DNA of 64,000 nucleotides from Isoetes taiwanensis (Eukaryota; Streptophyta; Lycopodiopsida; Isoetales; Isoetaceae): NCBI GenBank assembly GCA_021234155.1, contig JAJEKV010000039.1, positions 3,640,745-3,704,744 of the forward strand, given 5' to 3'. A program made the position numbers and the translations under genes. Below are positions 33,058-43,674 of the stretch, in pieces. The first letter of the stretch is position 1, and each line of letters begins with the position of its first letter. Under the pieces are notes generated by a model that saw nothing but the letters and a program-made list of their open reading frames with translations, was not told the DNA's origin and did no database searches.

Positions 33058-34690
33058 CTTAAAAGAAAAAGGAAAAGGAGGACGAAAGGGGAAAATGAAG
33101 GGTAAAAAGGCACGAGAAAAAGGGAAAGAAGGAAAGGGGAAAAGGGAGGCGAAAAAAGGCATGGGAAAAGGGGAAAGAGGAAAAGGATGAGGAAAGGGAA
33201 AAGTAGCATGGGAAAAAGGAAAAAATAAGGGAAAAGAAAAAGGGGAAGAAGGAAAAGGATGGGCAAAAGGGCAACGGGAAAAGCAGAAGAGGGAAATGGT
33301 GAGGAAAGAAGGAAAGGGAAAAGGGGAAGAGGGAAAGGGTGAGGAAAGGAGGAAAAGGGAAGGGAAAAAAGGGGAAGAGAAAAATGGTGGGATAAAAAAA
33401 GGCATGGAAAAATAAAAAGGGAAAGGAAAAACGAAAAAAGAGGCAAAAAGAGGAAAAGGGAAAGGAAAAAACGCACGAGGAAGAGGAAACGAGAGAGGAA
33501 AATAGAAAAGAGGAAGAGGAAGGAAGGAAGGAAGGTACTTTTATCGTCCACGGAGACCAATCGGTCTATGGGACCCAGGGGAAGGGCCTGGGAAAATTTT
33601 GAAGAGGAGAAGGGTGAGAAAAAGAAAAAAGGGAAGGGAAAAAGAGCATGGGAAAGGAAAAAGAAAAAAGGGGGATAAGGAAATGGGCAAAGGGAAAAGG
33701 AAAAGAGGGTGGGAAAGAAGGAAAAGAAGCACATAAAAAGGGTGAGGAAAAAGGAATGGGAAAAGGTATGGGAAAATAAGAATGGAAAGAGAAATAAAAA
33801 AGGAAGGGGGAAAGGAAAGGGAAAAAGGGCACATGAAAAAGGAGAGGGGATGAAATAGGAAGGCAAAGGAAAAGGGAGAGGGGGAGGGCGAGAAAAAGGG
33901 AGAGGAAAATGGGAAAAAGGAAGAGGAAAAGGGCACAAGAAAAATGGAAGAGGCAGAGGGCGAGGAAAGGGAAAGAAAGCAAGGGAAAAAGAGCATAGAA
34001 AATGGAAAGAGGGAAAAAAAAGGAGAATAGGGAAAGGGAAAAATGGAAAAGGGGAAGAGGGTGAGGAAAAGGGGACGTAAAAAAGGTGCGAAAAAAGGAA
34101 TGAAAAAATGGGAAAAGAGAAAAGAAAAGGGAAAGGTAAAGGGAAAGGGAAAGGGAAAAGAAAAAGAAAGGGGGAAGGGAAAGGGGAAAAAGGGCGGAGA
34201 AAAAATGAAAAAGGAAGGAAAAGGAAAAGAGAGATGGAAAAGGGAAAAAGGAAGGAAAAGGAAAAAAGATACAAGAAAAAGGGGAGAGAGAAATGGAAAA
34301 ACGGAGGGCATGGGATAAAGAGGAAGAGGGTGGGGAAATGAAGAAAATAAGCCTATGAAAAAGACGGGAAAAAGGAAACAAAAAAAGGGCATGGGAAAAG
34401 GGAAAAGAAAGAGGAAGAGGAAAGGGAAGGGAAAAATGGCACAGAAAAATTAGGAAGAAAGCGGAAAGACTGAAAAGGGAAGGGAAAGGGAAAAAGGAAA
34501 AGAGAAAGGGAAAAAGGAAAAGGGAAGGGAAGGGGAGGGGAGGGAAAAGGGGGTTAAAAAAAGAAAAAAAAGGAGAAGGGAAAAAGAAGATGTATAGGGA
34601 AAATAGGAAAGCGGGAAAAAAAAAAGTACGTAAGAGAATGATAAAAAAACGTGGGATAGAGCACAAGACAAAGGAAAAGGGAAGGGTGTC
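33058..34690. repeat. 1.6-kb purine-only tract (GGAAA-rich)
   Basis: The + strand is almost entirely A and G: irregular units such as gggaaa, aggaaaa and aagaggg, with rare interruptions like 'gcatggg'. It produces long but meaningless Phe/Pro/Ser/Leu frames on the minus strand and Lys/Gly/Arg frames on the plus strand. A short LINE 3' end with a (TTCC)n tail is embedded at 33521-33577. Confidence 0.92.
33521..33577 (-). mobile_element. Severely 5'-truncated copy of LINE family A
   Basis: On the minus strand, 'gggtcccatagaccgattgg', 'tctccgtggacgataaaagt' and 'acc' are followed by about four TTCC units. This matches the terminal ~45 bp of the element ending at 30580. It sits inside the purine tract. 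Confidence 0.8.
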
Positions 34691-34699
34691 GAATACACG

Positions 34700-35950
34700 A
34701 AAACCTATTATATCCCAGCAATGCTGGACTTGGTTTCTATTATACTAGATTTATGAAAAGGAGTCTGAGGTCAACAGGTTTCCGTCCACGTAAAAACCAG
34801 TTAAGAGCTATTCTGCCCTCACGTCCAATAATATCTTGCCACGCGGTACTTTTTCGTATTGTTTCAAAGCCAGGAAGTTCCAGAGAAAGAAATCTCCTGT
34901 GCGCGTTGGCAGGTTTCCATGCCAAGAAAGGCATAGCCAAGCTCCATCGAGCTCCTGCCCCTGTGGTGATGGTGTTTTCCTAAGCTCCAAAGGATCCGGC
35001 AAGCCCTAAGCTTTGATCCGAGCATGGTCTTGCTTAGATTTCATGGAGTTTAGCTTTTTTTGGTATGGCAGCGATCCAACTGGGGTTTTTGCCGCATACC
35101 TGTAATTATTCATGAATCCTGGATTTGATCCCCTTTTGAAGCTAGCAGTGTGAAAGGAAAGTGGAAAAAGAGAATGAATTAGCACATGTGGAGGGAGATT
35201 AAAAACAACACCAGAATTAAACTTCCCCGTTCCCATACGGTAACATTGCACAAGTTCTTGGCCATGTATAACAGAAAATAGAGATTTTGTGCAACTGCAG
35301 TCCCCTTTATGAAAATAGACGAGGATTACCTTGAGCATAGAAATGTCATGGTTGAACTTGGAAGAATTGGATTAGGAGTTCGATTTGCCCTGCTCTGCTC
35401 TACCCGAACATGCCAAAGAACATTTGTTTTACATTTCTCTTTCTTTTTCTTCTCTTCCGGTGAGCAATGGAGATGGTGCGGCAAGCTTGTTGCTTGCGGT
35501 GCACAACATGATGTTTTCCTGTCTATTTCATGTCAAATTTAGTGGCATCAAACCACAAGCTTTCTATTGATCCATTTTTTGTTGCAAAACCCGACAATGG
35601 CGAATTTTCTTGCTTCTGTGGGATGCCAAGGTCTTGCAATATGCTTTAGGTTATCTTTTTGTAGATTTAGCGCGGCAGTCTTTGGAATTTTGTGTCCACC
35701 GAAACCTAAAATAGAACCCTTTAAGGGTTTGAATGAAAATAGAACCCTTTAAAGTTTTGAATGAAAACTGTTGAAGTCCTGTCCAAAAGTTTGTAACTTG
35801 CTGGCTCCAATTCTTCTGTGTTTGGGGCAGCAAGAATGGCTTACCCAGGCGCGATCAGATTCTTCGGTCACGGGCAACAAGAATGGCTGACCCCATTCCA
35901 TTCTCCCTTATGACCAAACAATAAGGAGAGGAATGCTGGCCAACTTGGAG
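34700..35950. other. Intergenic, no gene recognised
   Basis: Both strands carry moderately long overlapping frames at 34740-34983, but neither resembles a family I know and they shadow each other. Further on there are short repeats such as the phrase 'aatagaaccctttaa' (35711 and 35739). Confidence 0.45.
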
Positions 35951-35951
35951 C

Positions 35952-36570
35952 ACGTAATCAACACTAGGCTCAAATTACGCCTATTTTAGGTTGAAATTAT
36001 AAGGTGAAAACTTATTCCGGTTTTGGCGGAGCGGCGCCGCTTCGCTTCCCCCTTCTTTCTTCGGAGATCTTTGTTCCATTCAAGCTTAGAATCTCGCTTA
36101 GGGGGTTTTAGGCGAGGCGACAAGCGATCCGTTGCTTCAAGCGGGCCGATCGATGAAAGATCACGGTGCTTATTTCTTAGATCCTTGTTTTAAAGGCCTC
36201 TTCTTTCTTCCTCTGTAGATCCGATGCAATCCCGACCTAGCCCTTGCACTTGTAGCCCTTGCAGGTGCTTTAGGGCTTCTGAGCGGAAAAAAGAAAAGAA
36301 GCTACGGAATGACAGATTGGTTTTGGCAAATCCATTTGCAGATCGATTTCTTTCTAGAAGTAGATGCTTCATTCACAAGAACATGCTTATTTTTGCTCAG
36401 TTTTCTTGCTTATTTGATGCTCTGAGTATTTTTTGCAGAGATTGCTTGCTTGTTTGTAGATTTTGACCTTCAAATCCATTCAAATCTTGTATAAGAACCG
36501 ATTTAGAGCCGATTCATCGCTAAAACAGAGCATTTTCTACCTGGAAATTTGAGCCTAGTGTTGATTACGT
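35952..36570. mobile_element. Putative TIR element, 619 bp
   Basis: A 25-bp perfect inverted repeat bounds it: acgtaatcaacactaggctc followed by aaatt at 35952-35976, and its complement at 36546-36570. The interior has no recognisable transposase. A second foldback element begins directly at its right end. I could not see a clear TSD. Confidence 0.65.
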
Positions 36571-36724
36571 CCCATAATCCACGGGGCCATTCGCCCTTGT
36601 AGGATCTCGGCGAGCAAGACAGCCTCGGCGGCACTCGCGGCTTCGCCGCTCGTGCACCGCCTCGGCTGGTGGCGCCGCCTCGAGACCCTACTGGGCGGAA
36701 TGGCTCCCCTCCCGTGGATTACGT
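36571..36724. repeat. Foldback element, GC-rich hairpin
   Basis: Imperfect arms: 'taatccacgggg' plus 'gccattcgccc' and 'gtaggatctcg' on the left (36574-36609), complementary to the right arm ending 'cccgtggattacg' (about 36682-36722). The loop is much more GC-rich than its surroundings. Confidence 0.6.
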
Positions 36725-37216
36725 AGTACTTGAAGGCAATGTTGCTTAACATAAACAATTGCTTACATGTCAAGTATTCCAAAGTAGAAACACGAGTGCC
36801 ACTGTTGCATAAAAACGGAAGGTAGAGGTGAAGCGAAGCCGCTGTTTCTTGACGTAGTGTAAAGGGGGAGGGAGGGCATTCTTCCCATCCCTTATCAGCA
36901 TATAGACATAAATATAATAATGCGCCTCTAATCCAAAACTGTTTTCCTGCGTTTGTGTTGTTCTATGCAGCATTTAGGCATATGCGCATCTTCATTATGT
37001 GCTATGGTTAGTAACGTAGGTGCCTCTCCTTAATAACAAATTCATAGCATTCTTGCTTGGAAACAGAATAGATCTTTCATTTTGACAACTTAGAAAAATG
37101 AGCACCAATCTTTTGGACCAAAGAGGTCATGCACTGAATACACAAGCCCATCATAAATACATTTCTACTACTAGAAGGTGTTTTTTATTAATCTTAATTT
37201 AGTGCAAAACAATGGG

Positions 37217-39995
37217 CTATTTCCTCATAGTTTCATGCACACGGACAACTTCAACACCATTCGGATTCCCATCCTGCAAGGAAAAATAAATCAGAGTCAG
37301 ATGCTATTGTTCAGTTCTTACCAGAGCACAAAGATCTCACCTTTGCACGAATGACAGTAGTTCCAAAGTAGCCTCTCCGTTCATCTGCATAAACAGGCAA
37401 GCCTGATAAGCTACAAGCAAAATATGATACTCGTTATATGTGAGTTGAATAATTCCAGTGCAACTATGCAATGTTATAAAGTATTCAACTTCCATTCCTA
37501 TGAAAGAATGTTCATTTACTTAACTGGATCCTATACAAGAAGATGTCTGTCCTGACAGACTATAACCAGCATCACTACTTAAAGATAAAGAAAAGCTATA
37601 AGACTTACTAGAAAGTTGCTCCCATGACTGCCATGTAACACAATAAACTCCTTCTGCTAATTTATGCTCATGAACACAGTCCACCCAAGTTAAGTAGTTT
37701 TGATCTTCAAGAATTCCATATTTTGATCTGGCTATCTCTAAAGCTTCTGACATATCTCGCTCAACTCCCCAGGGATAAATCATGGTTGCATTCTTGCCCT
37801 GAAATGGAAGGCCAAACAATATAGAATAAGAAAGATACTATTTGACTTCCACTCAAACAAGGCAAATATATCTGCAGTAAGTTAGATACTGTGGTATGAA
37901 ATTAATTATGATTTCAATTGACATAACATTTTCACGAAATTGGAGGGCAGAAACGATGTGTCTATGGTATGAGCGTTTTGGACAAAGGTCCCTGTGTGTT
38001 TGCTTTTCGTCTGAAGCAAATAGAGAGAGTTCTCCCAATGGGACAAATGATTTTAAACCTCAAATTGCCCGGCAAATCATCAAATAGCAAGGGCCTCTGT
38101 TCTAGTAACTTGAATGACATCAAGGCTGAAGCATGGAAAGGTGGTTAATATTAAACACCTACACAGTATGCTTGACATGTTACAGTTTGTATGCCTTACT
38201 ATCACAGAAGTTAGGCGTTCAAAACTGGCATCTGTATCAGGCACGTCACCGGTGAGCCACATCCCAAACAAAACTGAGAACTCAATTATTTCTTTTGTAG
38301 CCGATCCATCTTGCGCCGTTACAAGTTCTTCGGAACGTTCGACATCATTTTTCAATCTCTTTCTTGGAGAGATGTGAGGCCCTATTCCAAAATGCTTCAA
38401 AGCTTCTATAATACCTCCAGCAGAGTTACGGCTGGAAACAAAAGCATTTCCTTTGGCTTGATTCTCTTTGTGCCATTCCAAAAGTTCTTCTTGTGCATTG
38501 GCAACCTGTTTGAATGGAAGTCATCATTTCGCAAGAATTAGTACCGTTTCAAGTAACTATTTATGAATATATGAGTGTTTATTTACTTAAAATTGCCTTG
38601 ATATGTAGAATGAGAAATTGGCACAAAAACTGCATATTTAAACGCACTTTCAACAAAAAGACAAATACAAGTTTACTTACAATGACACCTTTGACATTTG
38701 GAACAGTAAGGAGGTCTATATCATTTCCAGAGTCTCCACATACAAGAACATCCTTAGGCACCTGTTTTCCTTCCTTTGCTTTCCTCAAGACGTATGAAAG
38801 TGCTTGACCCTTTCCTGCTCGCCGTGGGAGAATATCTAGGTCAACACCCCCACTGTAAATGATCTTGGCATCAAGCTGTTTAGCACAACTGCAAAAATCA
38901 GAACAGAAAGTGGTTTATTATTATGAAATATACACGACAGTTGACATTGACCAACAAGTTTTCACCTTATGCTCCTTGAACTTTGTTTTAAGACATTTTA
39001 TAATGTCTAGTGCTTGTTCTTTCACCACCTTGAAGCTAATTTTATGCGGCCGTTGCTCTGTATCCTCCTGTATGTAGTCAATATACTCAGAAGAGTTTGA
39101 GAAAAGCCAGCATGAAACTATATGCACATGCTGATGCACAACCAAAGAAATGAGAACCCTATGTTTACACAAGATTGGACCCCACATTTTGAGCTCTAAA
39201 ACAAGAAGAAAAGTCCATATAATGTTCAACAATTGTAACTGTATATGTCCCCATATGCAGACTTATCAACACATAGATAGCATCCAGATTCTATTCTAGA
39301 AGTACCTGAAAGGTCAAGGCTGGAATCTTCTTTGCTTCTTTGATAATGATATTGGCATCCCAATGCTCATCCAGATAACCAGCCCATCCTCGGTCCGGCT
39401 GCAGGGTCGGTCCATAGAAGATTTCTGTCCCAACAGAAAGGATAGCTATGTCTGGTGTCAGCAATGGAGCCTCCTTGCGAAGTTCCTGATACTTCTCTGG
39501 AGATCGACCTGAGTTATAAACCAATGTGGATGACCTGGAATACTCAGATACCCACAATGCATCAAAATCCAGCAACGACTGATGGGAAGGGTCATTGAGA
39601 TCAACCTACACAGCATAATCCAAAAAAGAAGAAATTAAGTAAAACCATCACGCCATTACAATTCCAAACGGAAGTTTTGCACTGATCCATACCAATGTAT
39701 TGTCCAATTCTGTAACAAGCATTAAATCTGTGTCTGGTTGATCCACAGATTGTCTCGAGTTTTCAAATGCGCTTGGAATCCCAAATTTAGAATAGGATCG
39801 TATACGGAAGCCTTGCCGGGTTCTACAAAAGGGTTGTGAGGATTCGAATTGGGCAGATGATAACGGAAGTGAAGTTTTACTTGGGGCGAAATGGGCTGTG
39901 ATGGAAGGGACGGAGGGCGCCGGAATGGGTATGAAAGATGAAGAGGGCCTCGTGGTTAAAATGGAAGAAAGCTTTGATGCCATAGCCATCGCCAT
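37217..39995 (-). CDS. Sucrose-phosphate phosphatase-like HAD hydrolase, putatively plastid-targeted
   Basis: Eight exons (39995-39693, 39605-39306, 39067-38966, 38875-38681, 38505-38200, 37798-37609, 37402-37341, 37273-37217), all GT-AG, give 504 aa. Residues 1-80 are Ser/Thr/Pro/Arg-rich, low in acidic residues and transit-peptide-like. The remaining ~420 aa match the length of plant SPP, the enzyme that removes phosphate from sucrose-6-phosphate. HAD motif I reads T-E96-L-D98-N-T where SPP has S-D-L-D-H-T. Motif II is NS133-GRSP, motif III AGK257GQAL, motif IV C-GDSGND (282-287). YSGGVDLDILP and EQRPHKISF are family hallmarks. The C-terminal domain (WGVERDMSEAL..WVDCV..CVTWQSWEQLS) is the SPP C-terminal type. 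The start is the first of three nearby in-frame ATGs. Substrate and activity are uncertain because the nucleophile Asp is replaced by Glu. Confidence 0.88.
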
Positions 39996-40172
39996 CAGCC
40001 ACAAGCTTGGGCAGTTGGGTAGAAAGGAAAACGAAGTGCCCCTCGTTCAAGGTGGCAGTACAGTTGTGGTAACTTTCCAAGTCATTACACGGCCCAAATA
40101 TCTTTCTCATAAAATATTTCCCCAAAAAAATATACTAACAAACTGTCATCTTCTGCTTTGCGCATCAATGGG

Positions 40173-40354
40173 CAAGCGCAGTAAATGTCGGACGCTGACA
40201 TGTTATACCCACGGGCATATCCGTGGTATATCCGTGTGTTTGACATGTTATAGCCACGCCCAAAAAAAATTACACGGCGTTTTTGTGGACACAGCGGATT
40301 TTTTGCCATTTAAGGCTGGGTATAACATGTCAGCGTCCGACATTTACCGCGATG
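40173..40354. mobile_element. MULE-like MITE upstream of the phosphatase gene, 182 bp
   Basis: Long inverted arms: gtaaatgtcggacgctgaca followed by tgttataccca at 40181-40211, and its exact complement at about 40317-40347. The 9-bp atcaatggg flanks both sides (40164-40172 and 40355-40363), the TSD length of Mutator-like elements. It ends about 180 bp 5' of the phosphatase ATG and so lies in or next to its promoter. Confidence 0.82.
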
Positions 40355-40391
40355 ATCAATGGGTTGCGCGTTAGAAGACTCATTATGCATC

Positions 40392-40479
40392 AATGGGTTC
40401 ACAAAGAGCGCATGTGCAACATGTCAATGATGGCTAATGGGTTCACAAAGAGCGCATGTGCAACATGTCAATGATGGCT
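40392..40479. repeat. 44-bp perfect tandem duplication
   Basis: Two adjacent identical copies (40392-40435 and 40436-40479) start 'aatgggttcacaaagagcgc' and end 'gtcaatgatggct'. They begin near the right end of the MITE, in the upstream region of the phosphatase gene. Confidence 0.92.
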
Positions 40480-41072
40480 TTTATTCACCTATCGTCATGG
40501 TTCGAAAATAAAAATAGGGGAGTTCCTCCCCTAAAAATCCGCCCACTCGTGTTAAATTCCGGTCATCTTGAAAAAATTCCGGCAATTTTTCGGCAAGAAA
40601 ATAATAAATTTCCGGCATATTACACTAGAAAATGTACTATCATATATTTTTTCCGGAAGCCTCGAATACCTAGCGGCATTTTTACTGGCTAGATACATTG
40701 CTATTTTCGAGCCCTGCCTATCGTTAGCATATGCAATGTTGCTATAAATTTGTGAGGATTCCAAAATCATGTGCTATTTGAAACTAATCCATTCTGCTTG
40801 ATATGAGAGCTTGGGACAACCATTATGTATTAAGCAACTTTTTTTTTCCTTGCAAGAGATGATTTTTTTTCTTTGCAAAAGACGATCGTGTGCTTATCCC
40901 AGGAGCTCTCAAGATCATATCCACCAAAGGCCTACATGAACGTCATCACTCAAAGATCTGCCTAACAAAAACATTCTTATCTAATTCTGTGGGTGGCATA
41001 TATTAGCTCAAGTTTATACAATATTGACTCACCAGCATCCTCTTAAGCAAAGAAACAATGGATGACACTCAA
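40480..41072. other. Intergenic between phosphatase promoter and LINE
   Basis: AT-rich with T/A homopolymers. No gene or further repeat recognised. Confidence 0.5.
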
Positions 41073-41087
41073 AATTATCTTCCCCCC
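41073..41087. repeat. 15-bp target-site duplication of the L1-type LINE (left)
   Basis: aattatcttcccccc occurs here and again directly after the A-rich tail at 49831-49845. Confidence 0.92.
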
Positions 41088-41958
41088 GGAGCGAAAGGGA
41101 GGAGATAAATGTTAGGCGCCTTAGACGTACCACCGCCTGGATCCAGGGAGAGCTTCCCAACCCCAATGGATGAGGCTTTGCTTGAAGCTGTTCTCCAGGG
41201 GTTGGGAATTACTCATATCTCCGAGGAATTCCAGGGCTCCATCAACCTAGTGGAAAATTTGATTAGATTAGCTACTGTTTCTAACTCTAGGATTGGTTTT
41301 TGTAGGATTGGGTTCAATTTCTTCTTTCTGTGTATTCTTTGTTTTGACAGGCCGGGATCTCTAAGGGTTGCTGTTCATAACTCCCAACCATTTCTTGGAG
41401 GCAGATTTGAAAGAAATCTTTTCACTATGAGTGCCCCCATTGAATTTGGTTAACCGATATATCACTGGACAACCTTCTTTGATCTTCAGCCTGCCCAATA
41501 TATCAGTGATATTGAGGTGGTAGTTTGGAGATTCCTAGCAGCAAATTAGGTCTCTGTCAACATTTCTAGGATTTTGTGCCAGCACTGGATCCCCTGCTTG
41601 GCAGGCTATTAGTGTCCTTAGATTTGCTTCTCTGCAGAGGGTACAGGTTATCTTTTACTCGATTTTCAAGCTCTTGGAAGGAGTGCTTCAGTTATAGTTT
41701 GGGGGCAAAGGGAAAGACAGTTTTCTCTCTTGGTATCTGTCTCTGTCTCTCCGGCTCCTTCCGTCCGCCCACTGGTTTGTGCTGTTTGTTTCGGTGGAGG
41801 CTTCCTTGTGAGCAAGATGAGGACTCAAATTTTCTGGTTAGAAGACCGGAAAGATTTCGGCTGGAAACTGCTTAAAGAGATTCATACGGGGCTTGAAATC
41901 ATCAAAGATCAACAGAAAGCTGCCGCATGGGGATTCAAGGGGCAGTAGCGGTTAGGGC

Positions 41959-43674
41959 ATGCAAGATAAGATGGACATGATTGACAGGGATTACTGGGAG
42001 GGCAGAGCTAACGATCAGGACTGGATATGGAACATGCTGGGGTTCGCGCAAGAAATGGACACTTCCCTCTACAAATTGATCCCAGTGAAACAAGGTCACA
42101 CGTAATCCGACTGCTGCAACCTCAAGAATGGTATCTTCCGGGCTTCTATGGACGAGCTGCTTGCCAAGGTAAAGGACCTAATTATTCAGTGGGATGGCTT
42201 AAAAGGGGCCACCAAGGCAAGTATCAGAGTTTATCAGAAGATGGGAAGCAGCCGAAGATCATGTGATTGAAAGACACAGGAGAGCTTTCAGGGCGAGCCT
42301 AATAATGAAGAAATCCCGAAGATTATTGCGACATCCCTGGAAGTTTATCAGATGAGGTTAAAGAAGAATGCCAAGAAATGCAGTATCAAGGATAGCAACA
42401 GCTTCTTTAACCCTGTGGAGGTTGATACCTTTGAATGCGAGAATTACAATGATGTGAAACTCTCTGGGCTCAACATTATAAAAACAAAGATTGGAGAGGA
42501 CAAGATCAGCAACGCAATTCCGGTCATGGGCAAAAGTGACAGGGCGAAAGGTCACATGTCTTATAAGGATGTTCTTCTGAAAAATGATGCTTTGAAATTC
42601 TCTCCAAATGTTTCTGGATTAAATAATGTTGGTAACAGTAATAGCGACTTCATTGACCTTTATGAGATTCAGGATTCCTCTGCCACTGACATTTTTTCCA
42701 GAAAGGCCATTCTCATCCACTTCCCGTTTAAGTGCCCTTCCCAGAGCGAGGTCAAGATGTGGATTACTAAGAATTAGCATATCCCAATTCTTTCCATTTT
42801 GAAACTCGACAGCAGAACTTTTCAGGTGGTGTGCAGAGACGAGATTAGTGTCCACTCTATTCTTAGGAGGAAGCTTGACTTCATATCCAATTCGCCTTTC
42901 TATATAATGAGATGGACTGCCGACTTCATTCCTGGGAAGGAAGACAACATTTGTACCTCCACATGGATTACTTTTCCTAATCTCCCCCCGGCTTTCTGGA
43001 CCCGATCTCATTTAATTACTATATCTAGTTCTTTGGGCGAAGTCCTTGAGGTCAGCTTGCCTCAAACCAACTACCCGTCAGTCTGCATATCCAAACCCAT
43101 TTTCTCTGATTGGCATAAGAATTTTAAAATCAGGGTCACATCTAATGGTTTTATGGACCTCAAGATCTTCTACTCCAAGACCCCTGTTCTTAATCATAAC
43201 TTTAAAAGTAAGAGCCCTGTGAACCAGGATGAGATTAAGCAGGTTTGGGTTCCTAAAAAGAACAAGGAGGCGAAGATCGATGGTTGCTCCAGATCAGGTA
43301 ATCAGAATCCCACCGGGACTATCATTACTGATTCGAAATCCGGGGCCCATGCTAATAATCTCGAGTATCAATCTCACCAAGTAAAGGTTAATTTTGACAA
43401 TGACATGGTGGTCACGATTGAGAATGTCAACCTTTCTGTTAAAATTGACACAGGGGATATTATTCTTTCTTTACCCAAATTCCCAGACTTCCCTCAGCAG
43501 TGGAAGACCACCAATCTTGAACAAAAAATTGAAGATTTATTGGATATAGAGGAAAGGGGTTGGAGATTGGTTGATAAGAAAAAAGGAAGAGGAAAGAAGA
43601 AATTATATTATGGCCCTAGTAGAGCTAGTCCAAGAAAATCCACCATCCAGGCTGCTATAAGTGCTAATGGATAG
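41959..43674 (+). pseudogene. LINE ORF1, RNA-binding DUF4283-type, several in-frame stops
   Basis: One frame runs from an ATG at 41959 to a TAG at 43672, broken by stops near 42104 and 42264 and a TAG at 42775. The N-terminal part (DRDYWEGRANDQDWIWNML..) is charged. The middle has RKAILIHFPFKCPSQSEVKMWI, RTFQVVCRDE, PFYIMRWTADFIPGKE, TWITFPNLPPAFWTRSHLITISSSLGEVLEV, which is the DUF4283 domain of plant LINE ORF1 and gag-like proteins. The C-terminus is basic. The last bases overlap the ORF2 ATG. Confidence 0.82.

Noticed and set aside
33027-34666. Very long Phe/Pro/Ser/Leu-rich ORFs on the minus strand (up to 415 aa) and Lys/Gly-rich ones on plus
   Set aside because: They arise because a homopyrimidine or homopurine strand contains almost no stop codons. 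Three frames are open at once and no domain is present.
34740-34983. Overlapping ORFs on both strands (66-76 aa)
   Set aside because: Each shadows the other and neither resembles a known family. There is no way to prefer one from sequence alone.
42352-42777. Separate 141-aa gene
   Set aside because: It is the middle of LINE ORF1. The same frame continues on both sides of single stop codons.
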